Assembly: GCF_009755225.1 (NCBI RefSeq)
Contig: NZ_WQKZ01000004.1
Coordinates: 1 to 64,000, forward strand
Length of the DNA: 64,000 bases
Direction of reading: 5' to 3'
Source of the DNA: Hymenobacter ginkgonis
Lineage (GTDB): Bacteria; Bacteroidota; Bacteroidia; Cytophagales; Hymenobacteraceae
Shown: in pieces, positions 24,929 to 33,140 of the stretch
How the letters are laid out: each line of letters opens with the position of its first letter
Position numbering within the stretch: the stretch's first letter is position 1
Program-made: the position numbers and the translations under genes
The notes under the pieces: generated by a model
The model's database searches: none
Told to the model about the DNA's origin: nothing
What the model saw: the letters and a program-made list of their open reading frames with translations, nothing else

Positions 24929-25009
24929 AGCGGTTAGCGGGTGGCTGTTAGCGGATAGCGTTTCCTTTAGTAAACAGTAGCCACTGGCTAACCGCTATCA
25001 GCTAACAGC
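24929..25009. repeat. Interlocked inverted repeats (order A-B-A'-B')
   Basis: A (24929-24946) is complementary to A' (24979-24996) at 16 of 18 positions, and B (24944-24960) to B' (24993-25009) at 16 of 17. Units share a GTTAGCGG core. B' extends into the last codons of the permease gene, whose TGA is at 24998-25000. Confidence 0.7.
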
Positions 25010-26002
25010 TTTTTTTAACAAATATACAAAAAAGGGTACCCCCAGCAGGGCCGTCACCAGGCCCACCGGTAGCCCGGCCGGCGGGTGCAGCAGGCGGGCC
25101 AGCAAGTCGCAGGCCAGCAAAAAGCCGCCGCCCAGCACCGCGCAAAAAGCCAGATTGAGCCGCCCAGTAGCACCGAGCAGCCCCCGCGTGAGGTGCGGCA
25201 CCACCAGCCCTACAAAGCCCACTGGCCCGCACAAAGCCACTACCCCCCCCGTGAGGGCCGACACCAAAGCCAGCATCAGCCAGCGCAGGCGCACCACAGG
25301 CAGGCCCAGCGCCTGGGCTCGCTCCTCGCCCAACAGCAGCAGATTAAGGTCTTTTTGCAGAAAAACCAGCAGGCCCAAACTCACTGCTAAAATGCCGGTG
25401 GGGTAAGGCAGCACGGCCCAACCTGCGCGCTCAAACGACCCGAAGGCCCAAAATACCACTGTCCGCAGGCTATCCTGGTCGGCCGCCAAAAAGGTTATGA
25501 GGGAACCCACGGCCGCCGCCAGCGCCCCCACGGCTACCCCCCCTAGCAGCAGCGGGGCCGCTTGCAGCCGCCCCCGCCGCGAGCCAATAGCCACCACCAG
25601 CAATGTGGCGCCTAGCCCACCCGCCAGGGCGGCCAGCGGCGGCAAGTACAGCCCACCGAGCGTGAGCGCCGGAAAAAAAATATACGCCACAATAGCTCCT
25701 AGCGAGGCGCCCGATGCCGTGCCTAGCAGGTAAGGGTCGGCCAGCGGATTATTAACTAAGTTTTGCAGCAGGTAGCCACTTAGCGCCAGCGAGGCGCCCG
25801 CCAACCAAGCCAAAAGCAGCCGCGGCAGCCGCAATTCTATTAAGGCTAGCTGCGCCGGGTCGGTGGCGTCGTAGTGGCGCAGGGTTTTCCAAATAAAAGC
25901 GTAGTCGGTTGCATAGGAGCCTACCCGCAGCCCCAGGCCCAGCAGCAGCAACGTGAGCAAGCTGCCCGCGAGCAGCCACCGGCCAGGGTAGTGCTTAACC
26001 AT
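24998..26002 (-). CDS. btuC: BtuC/FecCD-type ABC transporter permease
   Basis: Inner-membrane permease of 334 residues with about ten spans. Family features: LIELRLPRLLLAWLAGASLALSG.Y at the end of TM2, NPLADPYLLGTASGASLGA, and FVGLVVPHLTRGLLG, the cytoplasmic coupling helix contacting the ATPase. Likely imports cobalamin or a ferric siderophore. It begins 5 nt after the binding-protein gene, so translation is probably coupled. The ATPase gene expected next is not in the window; a queD-like gene follows instead. The last residues (AVS) are encoded by an intergenic repeat that reaches into the gene. Confidence 0.92.
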   Translation of the reverse strand: MVKHYPGRWLLAGSLLTLLLLGLGLRVGSYATDYAFIWKTLRHYDATDPAQLALIELRLPRLLLAWLAGASLALSGYLLQNLVNNPLADPYLLGTASGASLGAIVAYIFFPALTLGGLYLPPLAALAGGLGATLLVVAIGSRRGRLQAAPLLLGGVAVGALAAAVGSLITFLAADQDSLRTVVFWAFGSFERAGWAVLPYPTGILAVSLGLLVFLQKDLNLLLLGEERAQALGLPVVRLRWLMLALVSALTGGVVALCGPVGFVGLVVPHLTRGLLGATGRLNLAFCAVLGGGFLLACDLLARLLHPPAGLPVGLVTALLGVPFFVYLLKKAVS

Positions 26003-26007
26003 CGGGG

Positions 26008-26901
26008 CTAGTTGTTTTTCAGCACTTTTTGCAGTTCGCGCACGGCCTCCACTATGCGGGGGCTGGGGCGTTGCAGCAGGTTGGGCGTGGTGGCATACAC
26101 GCGGCGGCGCTGGTAGGCACTGGTGCGGCGCAACTCGGGGTTGTTCTTGAAAAATGTGCTGTCCATTTTGCCAAAGCGGCCGCCTAGCAGCACCTCCGGG
26201 TTAAGCTTGAGTACGTATTCCCGCGTCAGGGCTGGGAAGGGCTGCGGGAAAGTATCGCGCACCGCATTTTGCCCGCCCGCCAGCCTTATTTCGTCCGTAA
26301 ACAGCGTGTTTTGGCCATAGACGTAGATGGGGTCGGCCGAAGCCAGCGCTAACACAGCCAGCGGTTTACCCGTAGTTTTTATGGGGCTAACTAGTAGTTG
26401 GAGTTGCTGTTGCAGCGAATCGGTGAGGCGGTGCGCTTGCGCCGAACGCCCCAGCAGGCGGCCCACATCATTGATGCCGCGTAGCACATCGGCCACGCGG
26501 CGGTACTTCTGGTAATACACCGGAATACCTAGTTGCCGCAGGCGCTCGGCCGCATCGAGGGGGGTAAGGCCCTCCACCGTAAATACCACGTCGGGATGCA
26601 GCGCCACGAGCCGCTCCAAATCGAGGGGGTAGGAGTTCACCACTGGCTTGCGCAGCACCGCCGCGGGGTAGTCGTCGGCCTGCGTACGGGCGATAATAGT
26701 GGCTGTATCGGCCACGGCATACAGTATTTCCGTCAGGCTAGGAGCCAGCGACACGACGCGGCGCGGGTGAGCCAGCAGGGTAAGGGTGCGGCCCAAGTCG
26801 TCGTGCACGACTACGGTGGCGGGGGTAGCAGCCGGCTTGCTTTGGGGCTGGCAAGCCAGCAAGCCGGCCAGCAGCCCGGGTAGAAGAAGCGAAAAGCGCA
26901 T
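26008..26901 (-). CDS. btuF: Periplasmic substrate-binding lipoprotein (BtuF/helical-backbone metal receptor type)
   Basis: Protein of 297 residues with a lipoprotein signal, LLAGLLACQPQ, giving lipidation at Cys17. The mature part has the class III binding-protein fold: HDDLGRTLTLLAHPRRVVSLAPSLTEILYAV in the first lobe is typical, a long central helix follows (VADVLRGINDVGRLLGR), and the second lobe includes LKLNPEVLLGG. Resembles BtuF-like vitamin B12 and Fe-siderophore receptors. First gene of a two-gene unit with the permease. A -7 element lies 6 nt before the ATG, which implies a very short or absent leader; no cobalamin riboswitch could fit. Confidence 0.88.
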   Translation of the reverse strand: MRFSLLLPGLLAGLLACQPQSKPAATPATVVVHDDLGRTLTLLAHPRRVVSLAPSLTEILYAVADTATIIARTQADDYPAAVLRKPVVNSYPLDLERLVALHPDVVFTVEGLTPLDAAERLRQLGIPVYYQKYRRVADVLRGINDVGRLLGRSAQAHRLTDSLQQQLQLLVSPIKTTGKPLAVLALASADPIYVYGQNTLFTDEIRLAGGQNAVRDTFPQPFPALTREYVLKLNPEVLLGGRFGKMDSTFFKNNPELRRTSAYQRRRVYATTPNLLQRPSPRIVEAVRELQKVLKNN

Positions 26902-26906
26902 AGCTG

Positions 26907-26914
26907 CAAAGGTA
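26907..26914 (-). promoter_or_regulatory. -7 element abutting the btuF start
   Basis: TACCTTTG read on the minus strand, ending 6 nt before the ATG at 26901. Bacteroidota transcription normally begins 5-8 nt after this box, so the mRNA would be leaderless or nearly so. No clear TTG at -33 was found. Confidence 0.5.
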
Positions 26915-26944
26915 GTCGGCGGCTTGGGGCACGGGTAGCAGCGC

Positions 26945-26952
26945 TACCTTTA
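26945..26952 (+). promoter_or_regulatory. -7-like element for hldD
   Basis: TACCTTTA on the plus strand, 19 nt before the ATG at 26972; one base off consensus. It is divergent from the btuF element, with 30 nt between them. Confidence 0.45.
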
Positions 26953-26971
26953 GGGCCAAATTCTTCTTAAT

Positions 26972-27940
26972 ATGATAGTCGTAACCGGTGCCGCCGGCTT
27001 CATCGCCAGCTGCTTAGTATCTCGCCTCAACGCTGCCAATTTCAACGACATCGTGGTGGTTGACAATTTCGCCGTCGAAAAAAAGCTTCCCAATATCCGG
27101 GGTAAAAAGCTGCGCGAATACGTGGACCGCGAAGCGTTTTTCGACTGGCTCGACGCCCATCACGAGCAGGTAGAATTCATTTTTCACCTTGGGGCCCGCA
27201 CCGATACAACCGAGCAAGACCCCGCTATCTTCGACTTGCTTAACCTCAACTATAGCAAGCAGATGTGGCAGGCATGCGTGCGCTACCAGCTGCCGCTGGT
27301 GTATGCCAGCAGCGGCGCCACCTACGGCGATGGCCGCCTCGGCTATTCCGACCAGGACGACGCCCTCCCCTACCAACTGCGGCCGCTCAATCCCTACGGC
27401 GACTCCAAAAACGACTTTGACCAGTGGGCGCTGGCGCAGCCTGAAAAGCCCTACTTCTGGGCCGGGCTGAAGTTTTTCAACGTCTACGGTCCCAACGAGT
27501 ACCACAAGGGCCGCATGGCGTCCGTCATCCTGCACGCCTTCCGGCAAATTAAGGAAAACGGCAGCATGCAGCTATTCCGCTCGCACAACCCGGAGTACGT
27601 TGACGGCGGCCAAATGCGCGATTTCGTTTACGTGAAGGACGTGGTAGAAGTGTGCTATTTCCTGCTCAACCACCGCACGCACTCCGGCCTCTACAACCTC
27701 GGCACCGGCCAGGCCCGCACTTTTATGGACTTGGCTCTCAATACCTTCGCGGCAATGGGCCAACCAGCTGACATTCGCTTCCGCGACACGCCCGAGGACA
27801 TCCGCGATACTTACCAGTACTTCACCGAGGCCGACATGCACAAGTTGCGCAGCATCGGCTACGACCGACCGTTTGCGTCGCTCGAAGAGGGCATTCGCGA
27901 TTATGTGCAGGGCTATTTAGTGGAAGGCACTTATTACTAA
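26972..27940 (+). CDS. hldD: ADP-L-glycero-D-manno-heptose 6-epimerase
   Basis: Short-chain dehydrogenase/epimerase of 322 residues making ADP-L-glycero-D-manno-heptose for the LPS core. The NADP-binding loop is TGAAGFIAS (residues 5-13), with Ala where Gly is usual in GFIGS. The catalytic YxxxK appears as YGDSK. HldD-specific stretches include FHLGARTDTTEQD, KFFNVYGPNEYHKGRMASV and FRSHNPEYVDGGQMRDFVYV. GmhA, acting earlier in the same pathway, is encoded at about 41.2 kb; HldE and GmhB are not seen. Confidence 0.95.
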   Translation: MIVVTGAAGFIASCLVSRLNAANFNDIVVVDNFAVEKKLPNIRGKKLREYVDREAFFDWLDAHHEQVEFIFHLGARTDTTEQDPAIFDLLNLNYSKQMWQACVRYQLPLVYASSGATYGDGRLGYSDQDDALPYQLRPLNPYGDSKNDFDQWALAQPEKPYFWAGLKFFNVYGPNEYHKGRMASVILHAFRQIKENGSMQLFRSHNPEYVDGGQMRDFVYVKDVVEVCYFLLNHRTHSGLYNLGTGQARTFMDLALNTFAAMGQPADIRFRDTPEDIRDTYQYFTEADMHKLRSIGYDRPFASLEEGIRDYVQGYLVEGTYY

Positions 27941-27946
27941 GGAAAT

Positions 27947-27982
27947 AAAAAAAGAGGCGTCATAATAGACGCCTCTTTTTTT
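27947..27982. terminator. Bidirectional terminator between hldD and ctp
   Basis: A perfect 15-bp stem: AAAAAAAGAGGCGTC (27947-27961) with GACGCCTCTTTTTTT (27968-27982), 6-nt loop. Its right end overlaps the stop codon of the minus-strand protease gene (27981-27983). Confidence 0.92.
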
Positions 27983-29675
27983 ATTTCGTTCCTGCCGACT
28001 TAGTAGCACTGGCCGCCCTACCCCCTGGCTTCAGCAGCGCCGCGTACCGATTAGGGTCATTCAGCACAGCGATGGCCGCCTGGATATTGGGGTCATTGCC
28101 AAAGCCAGCTTCGGTGCGGCCCTTCTCGTAGTAGTAGCGCGAGGCAATTTCTTCTTGCAGCAGTTCCCGTATTTCGGGTTTAAAGCGCTGCAAGTCATTG
28201 GTTTTGTTGGCGGCTACTTTGCGCTTGATAGCGTCTAGCTCCAGCTTCACGTCGTCATAATGCTTGTCTTCGCGCACCTTTTTGGTGAGGTCGGTTAGCG
28301 AGCGCTCGGCATCGGTGCTATACGTGATAGTTTTACCTTGTAGGTAGGTCACAAACTTCTGGTAATCAGCATCCGAAAGCTTAAAGTCGCGGGCCGGCGC
28401 AATGGTTGCGTGCTCGGCCCGGTAGCGCGTAGCGTAGTCGAACAGGTAGCTTTTTTGGATAAGTACGCGGGTAATGTCCGCGATTTCGCGGTCCTGCACG
28501 TCGATATCGGGGGCTACACCGCCGCCATCGTACACTACGCGACCGGCCTGCGTTTTGAAGGCCGTGCGCAGCGAATCGGGAAACTTAGTGAGGGCACCAT
28601 CTTCGCCACGGTGCGAATAATCGATTTCCTGAATGCAGCGGCCACTAGGAATGTAGTACTTCGCGGTCGTCACCTTGAGTTGCGAGTTGTAGCTCAGGGG
28701 GCGGGTAGCCTGCACTAGGCCTTTGCCAAAGGTGCGCTCACCTACCAATACGGCCCGGTCGTAGTCTTGCAGTACGCCCGACACAATTTCGGAAGCCGAG
28801 GCCGAGCGATTGGAGGTGATGATGGCAATGGGCATCTGCGTATCTAGGGGTAGGTCGAGCGCCTTATAGGTCTTATTCCACTCGGTTACCTTGCCCTTGG
28901 TACTGACCACATCCAACCCTTTGTCTACGAACAGGTTGGAAATATTAACAGCTTCGTTCAGCAACCCGCCTGGGTTATCGCGAATGTCGAAAACCAGTTT
29001 CTTAGCGCCTTTTTCCTTCAGCTTAATCACCGCGTTGCGCACCTCGCGGCCAGCATCGACGGTAAAGCTCGAAAGCTGAAAATAGCCGATGTCACCCGTG
29101 AGCATGCCGTAGTAAGGCACGTTGTCAACCTGAATTTTATCGCGGGTGATGGCTACTTCCACTGGCTTGTCTTGGCCGTAGCGCGTCACGATAAGCTTCA
29201 CCTGCGAGTTGGCTTGGCCTTTTAGCAGCTTGCTGATGTCGGCGTTGCTCTTCTTTTCGAGGTTGATGTTGTTGATAGTTAGAATCTCATCGCCGGGCAG
29301 CAGGCCGGCTTTCTGAGCTGGGTAGCCTTCGTAAGCGCTCTGCACCACCGTTTTACCGTTGCGCTTCACCACTACGGCCCCGATGCCGCCGTACTGCCCG
29401 GTAGTGAGGGTGCGGAAATCCTCGATATCATCCTCGGGGATGTAGTTGGTGTAGGGGTCCAGCGACTTCAACATGCCGTCGATGCCGGTTTTCACCAGCT
29501 TGCCAGGCGTTATCTCATCCACGTAATATGTGTTCACCTCCTTAAATAAGGTGGCAAAAATGTCGAGGTTTTTGGCGATTTCGAAGTACCGCTCGTTGTC
29601 GGAGGCGGCCCGAAAACTAACCAGGCCTAAGGTACCGAGGGCCAACGTGGTGAGAATTTTTTTGCGGGTAGTCAT
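27981..29675 (-). CDS. ctpA: C-terminal processing peptidase, S41 family
   Basis: Exported protease of 564 residues from the ATG at 29675; a longer frame to 29756 would add residues encoded by a hairpin and lacks a signal. The N-terminus MTTRKKILTTLALGTLGLV is a membrane anchor or signal. A PDZ domain (GIGAVVVKRNGKTVV, ending LPGDEILTINN) precedes the catalytic core, with Ser in NRSASASEIVSG and Lys in ERTFGKGLVQ forming the Ser-Lys dyad. The C-terminal 170 residues form a Bacteroidota-type extension. Likely trims periplasmic proteins. It follows rnpA on the same strand. Confidence 0.94.
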   Translation of the reverse strand: MTTRKKILTTLALGTLGLVSFRAASDNERYFEIAKNLDIFATLFKEVNTYYVDEITPGKLVKTGIDGMLKSLDPYTNYIPEDDIEDFRTLTTGQYGGIGAVVVKRNGKTVVQSAYEGYPAQKAGLLPGDEILTINNINLEKKSNADISKLLKGQANSQVKLIVTRYGQDKPVEVAITRDKIQVDNVPYYGMLTGDIGYFQLSSFTVDAGREVRNAVIKLKEKGAKKLVFDIRDNPGGLLNEAVNISNLFVDKGLDVVSTKGKVTEWNKTYKALDLPLDTQMPIAIITSNRSASASEIVSGVLQDYDRAVLVGERTFGKGLVQATRPLSYNSQLKVTTAKYYIPSGRCIQEIDYSHRGEDGALTKFPDSLRTAFKTQAGRVVYDGGGVAPDIDVQDREIADITRVLIQKSYLFDYATRYRAEHATIAPARDFKLSDADYQKFVTYLQGKTITYSTDAERSLTDLTKKVREDKHYDDVKLELDAIKRKVAANKTNDLQRFKPEIRELLQEEIASRYYYEKGRTEAGFGNDPNIQAAIAVLNDPNRYAALLKPGGRAASATKSAGTK

Positions 29676-29707
29676 CGGCTGGGTAATGCAGAAAGAAGAA
29701 TGGTAAA

Positions 29708-29741
29708 TGCGTAATTGGCTTCTGCACAAGCCGATTACGCA
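29708..29741. repeat. Hairpin upstream of ctp
   Basis: TGCGTAATTGGCTT (29708-29721) pairs with 29728-29741 along 14 bp (one G-T pair) around a 6-nt loop. It lies 33 nt before the ctp ATG, in the probable 5' leader or the rnpA-ctp spacer. Confidence 0.55.
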
Positions 29742-29803
29742 TAGGGCAATCCTCATGCCGCGTCAGAAAAATGAAGCGGTTACTAATGTGAAGATAAGCG
29801 AAA

Positions 29804-30280
29804 CTACGCCGTGGGTTGCACGGTAGCTTCGGCCAGCAAACGATTCAACCCGGAAATTAATTTTTTTTCTATCAGCGGCAGCTTACTTTTTTCTTTGCCG
29901 GTGTATAAAATACCCAATAGCGCCACCGGATGACCATTTTCGGCCTCCGTAAGGAGGTGCTTATTGAGGCGGTAAGCCTCGCGCAGCAGGCGCTTGAGCC
30001 GGTTGCGGTCGACGGCGCGCTTAAATGTGCGCTTGGGTACGCTCACCAGCACCTGCGGGGGGGTAGGGCCGAGAGCTGGGGCGGCTAGCCAAGTTAGGCG
30101 GAGGGGGTAAACGCCAAAAGAGGAACCCTGCTTGCTAAAAAGCTGCTCGATGAGCTTTTTGCGGCACAGGTGTTCCTCTTTCGGGAAGGTGTGGCGGCGG
30201 CCAATTGGCGCGGCCGAGGCACCCCTACCCCCGGCGTCGCCTCCGAGCGGAGGGGTGCCAGACGTACTGGGGTTATCCAT
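29804..30280 (-). CDS. rnpA: Ribonuclease P protein component
   Basis: Basic protein of 158 residues that assists the RNase P RNA in maturing tRNA 5' ends. The RNR motif is VDRNRLKRLLREAYR, preceded by VSVPKRTFKRA. The N-terminal RRHTFPKEEHLCRKKLIEQLF is the usual substrate-contacting start; about 27 Gly/Ser/Pro-rich residues precede it and may be an unstructured extension or mis-started. It lies 50 nt downstream of rpmH, the conserved rpmH-rnpA pair. Confidence 0.94.
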   Translation of the reverse strand: MDNPSTSGTPPLGGDAGGRGASAAPIGRRHTFPKEEHLCRKKLIEQLFSKQGSSFGVYPLRLTWLAAPALGPTPPQVLVSVPKRTFKRAVDRNRLKRLLREAYRLNKHLLTEAENGHPVALLGILYTGKEKSKLPLIEKKLISGLNRLLAEATVQPTA

Positions 30281-30330
30281 TCTTCTACTTTATGCTGGCT
30301 CCGGGCGAGTAATCGCTAAGAGCCTGCTGG

Positions 30331-30489
30331 CTAGCGCTTGTGACGGCCTTCGTCGGATACGGTGAGGCGCTTGCGGCCTTTGGCACGGCGACGGGCGAGC
30401 ACGTTGCGGCCGTTGGCAGTTTCCATACGGTTGCGGAAGCCGTGCTTGTTGCGACGCTTGCGCTGTGAAGGTTGGTAGGTACGTTTCAT
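30331..30489 (-). CDS. rpmH: 50S ribosomal protein L34
   Basis: A 52-residue frame with ATG at 30489 and TAG at 30331-30333. The product begins MKRTYQPSQRKRRNKHGF and continues RNRMETANGRNVLARRRAKG, the L34 signature, with the last residues HKR. L34 is an extremely basic protein of the large subunit. It is expressed from a clear promoter 28 nt upstream and probably cotranscribed with rnpA. Confidence 0.98.
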   Translation of the reverse strand: MKRTYQPSQRKRRNKHGFRNRMETANGRNVLARRRAKGRKRLTVSDEGRHKR

Positions 30490-30516
30490 GACGAATCAAA
30501 TTGCGAGTTGGGCCGG

Positions 30517-30547
30517 CAAAGGTACGAATTTCCCTTAAAAAACGCAA
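30517..30547 (-). promoter_or_regulatory. Bacteroidota-type promoter of rpmH
   Basis: On the minus strand TTG (30547-30545), a 20-nt spacer, then TACCTTTG (30524-30517). Initiation near 30511 gives a leader of about 22 nt before the L34 ATG. Confidence 0.75.
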
Positions 30548-30670
30548 GTAGCTGAAAACATTAGCCGCGACGATGAGCCAACGGCTCCGTAAATGGCCAA
30601 AAGCTGGCTGATTTTTGCACTTGCCTCGTACTAAAAGGCCCAGCCCTACCTCTCGTTTTCGCGCCGACCT

Positions 30671-32407
30671 ATGACTTATTACCACGTTTCGTTTGAGAAC
30701 CCACTGACGTTTTACTTACAAATACAACTGATGGTGGAGGTACCAGCCGAGGCTACCGCGCCGCTGGGCTTGCAGCTGCCTGCTTGGCGGCCAGGACGCT
30801 ACGAGCTGCAAAACTTCGCTCAGAAGATTCAGCACGTCGAGGTTAGCGATGCCGAAACGGACGAACCCCTACCCTACCGCAAAACCACCAAGGACCGCTG
30901 GGAGGTGGCCGGCGCGGCGGGCCGCAGCGTGCGCGTGCGCTATAATTTTTATGCCCACCAGATGGATGCCGGCGGCTCGTGGCTCGATGAAACGCAGCTG
31001 TACTTGAACCCCGTGCAGGCCCTCATGTACGCCGAGGGGCAGCAGGATGCGCCCTGCCAGCTCGCGCTGGCCCTACCCCCTAATTGGCGGCTGGCCTGCG
31101 GCCTGCCGCAGCTGGCGCCCAACGTGCTGCAAGCGGCCAATTTTGACCAGCTGGCCGATGCGCCGCTCATTGCTAGCCCCACTATTCAGCACGAGCAGTA
31201 CGAGGCGGGCGGCGTGCCCTTCCATGTGTGGGCGCAGGGCGAGGAGGCACTGGTGAATTGGCCGCGGTTGCTGGCTGATTTTAAGGCATTTTCGGAAGAG
31301 CAGCTAGCGCTGTTTGGCGGCTTACCAGTGGCGGATTACCATTTTCTGAACCAGTTTTTGCCCTACAAGCACTACCACGGGGTAGAGCACCACAACTCGA
31401 CGGTGGTTGTGCTAGGGCCAGCCGAACTGCTGATGCACGAGGCGCTCTACAAGGAGCTGCTGGGCGTGAGCTGCCACGAGCTGTTTCACACGTGGAACAT
31501 CAAGGCGATTCGGCCGGCCGAGATGCAGCCTTATGACTATGCCCGTGAAAACTACTTCCGTACCTGCTACATCGCCGAAGGTATTACGACGTACTACGGC
31601 GAGTATTTATTGGCCCGCAGCCACGTGCGCACCCCGGCCCAATACTTTGAGGAGCTGAACCTGGTGCTGCGCAAGCACTACGACGATGCGGGCGGCCAGA
31701 ACCTGTCATTGGCCGATGCCAGCATGGATTTGTGGCTCGACGGCTACAAGCCCGGCGTGCCCGACCGCAAGGTGTCGGTGTACCACAAGGGCGCCCTGGC
31801 GGCGCTGCTGCTCGACCTTACCATCCGGCAGCTGCACGGCCACACGCGCAGCCTCGACGACGTGCTGCGGCAGCTGTATGAGGAGTTTGGCAAAACCGGC
31901 CGCGGCTACACCGATGAGGACTACGCCCGCGTGGTGACCGAGGTGGCTGGGCGCAAGATGCAAGTCTATTTCAACAAATTCATCAACGGCACGGCTCCCT
32001 TGCAAGAGCCGCTCGATAAGGCCTTGCATACGGTGGGCTGCCAGCTGGTGGCGCACGAAAACGTGTCGGCTTCGGAAGGAATTTTTGGCTTTCGCACGGT
32101 GGTGAAAAACGAGCGCACCGAGATTACCTACATCTGGCCTAACTCGCCGGCTGCGGCCGTTTTCACAGCTGACGACGAAGTACTGGCCATCAACGGCCGC
32201 CGCGTCGATATGAACTTGCAGAGCCTGCTCAGCACCGAGGCCCCGCACTACGAGGTAGCCGTATTTCGCCAAAACCGGCTGGTAGTGGTAGACTTAGTGG
32301 CCCAGCCGGGGGTAGGGTTTGGGCCGCGCTACACGGTAGAAAAACTGGCCGAAGCCGACGACGCGCAACGCGCCGGCTTCCAGAAATGGCTGGGCTGGGA
32401 ATTTTAG
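30671..32407 (+). CDS. M61-family glycyl aminopeptidase-like metallopeptidase with PDZ domain
   Basis: Protein of 578 residues. Zinc ligands: HELFH at 269-273 within SCHELFHTWNIKAIRP, with the downstream glutamate in AEGITTYYGEYLL. An N-terminal beta domain (about 1-165) and the C-terminal PDZ domain (about 480-560, IWPNSPAAAVFTADDEVLAING) match the M61 layout. No signal peptide was seen, so it is probably cytoplasmic. Its TAG overlaps the TAA of the convergent tlpA-like gene within the tetranucleotide TTAG. Confidence 0.92.
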   Translation: MTYYHVSFENPLTFYLQIQLMVEVPAEATAPLGLQLPAWRPGRYELQNFAQKIQHVEVSDAETDEPLPYRKTTKDRWEVAGAAGRSVRVRYNFYAHQMDAGGSWLDETQLYLNPVQALMYAEGQQDAPCQLALALPPNWRLACGLPQLAPNVLQAANFDQLADAPLIASPTIQHEQYEAGGVPFHVWAQGEEALVNWPRLLADFKAFSEEQLALFGGLPVADYHFLNQFLPYKHYHGVEHHNSTVVVLGPAELLMHEALYKELLGVSCHELFHTWNIKAIRPAEMQPYDYARENYFRTCYIAEGITTYYGEYLLARSHVRTPAQYFEELNLVLRKHYDDAGGQNLSLADASMDLWLDGYKPGVPDRKVSVYHKGALAALLLDLTIRQLHGHTRSLDDVLRQLYEEFGKTGRGYTDEDYARVVTEVAGRKMQVYFNKFINGTAPLQEPLDKALHTVGCQLVAHENVSASEGIFGFRTVVKNERTEITYIWPNSPAAAVFTADDEVLAINGRRVDMNLQSLLSTEAPHYEVAVFRQNRLVVVDLVAQPGVGFGPRYTVEKLAEADDAQRAGFQKWLGWEF

Positions 32408-33003
32408 TCGTCGGCTAGTTTTTCGAGCGCGGCTCTGAACTCGGGCGTGTCGTAGTCGGCCATGCCGTCGTGGCGGTCGGCTAGCTGGCCATCGGGCGCA
32501 AGGATGACGGTAGACGGGATACTCGGCGAATCGAACGGCGCCGGCAACGGCGCCGCTGGGAAGAACACCGGCAGCGTGTAGCTCCGCCGTTTGAGCAGGG
32601 CCCGTGCCCGGCTAGGGTTTTCATCCAGCGAAATCAACACGAAGGCCACTTTCGCCGTGTCGGTTTTTTGGTAGAGCGCCTGCAAGCCCGGCATTTCGGC
32701 CAGGCAGGGCGGGCACCAGCTGGCCCACAGGTTCACAAGCACGACTTTGCCGCGGTAGCGGCTGAGGTTAGTCAGCTGCCCGCCCAGCGTGTACAGCGCC
32801 AGTGGGTGCAGGTAGGCGGCCCTGCCCGCCGCAATGGGGGGTAGGGCGGCGGGGCGCGTAGGCAAGTGCGGCCGCCACAGGCCGGTGCGCAGCAGCCCGC
32901 GCTGAATGGTGCTGAGCACTACGGGGCGCGCATCAGTAGCCATCACCACCACGAAGGCGGCCAGCAGCGAGCCTTCGAGTATATTTTTACGAGAAACGGC
33001 CAT
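32404..33003 (-). CDS. TlpA-like membrane-anchored thioredoxin
   Basis: Protein of 199 residues with an N-terminal membrane anchor (ILEGSLLAAFVVVMA) and a periplasmic thioredoxin-like domain. The redox motif is Trp-Cys-Pro-Pro-Cys in NLWASWCPPCLAEMPGL, preceded by the beta strand YRGKVVLVN. The cis-Pro region is SIPSTVILAPDG. Probable thiol-disulfide reductase in the periplasm, for example in cytochrome c or outer-membrane protein maturation. It overlaps the convergent M61 gene by 4 nt. Confidence 0.92.
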   Translation of the reverse strand: MAVSRKNILEGSLLAAFVVVMATDARPVVLSTIQRGLLRTGLWRPHLPTRPAALPPIAAGRAAYLHPLALYTLGGQLTNLSRYRGKVVLVNLWASWCPPCLAEMPGLQALYQKTDTAKVAFVLISLDENPSRARALLKRRSYTLPVFFPAAPLPAPFDSPSIPSTVILAPDGQLADRHDGMADYDTPEFRAALEKLADD

Positions 33004-33010
33004 TGCAACG

Positions 33011-33070
33011 CAAAAATGCAGCAGCTAGCCCTTAGCTACACCAAGTGGCGGCTAAGAGCTAGCTGCTGCA
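33011..33070 (-). terminator. Terminator of the aquaporin gene
   Basis: A 19-bp stem with one mismatch (33017-33035 with 33052-33070; CAGCAGCTAG core) is followed on the minus strand by TTTTTG. It lies between the aquaporin stop and the tlpA-like start. Confidence 0.8.
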
Positions 33071-33140
33071 TACTTTTCTAGAACGAAGGGCGCTGGCTTT
33101 CGCCTGGCACCCGGCCTACCCCCGCCTTGGGGAGCAAGGC

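Noticed and set aside
26902..26971. Cobalamin riboswitch before btuF
   Set aside because: Only 70 nt separate btuF from the divergent hldD gene, too short for the element, and no B12-box wording is present.
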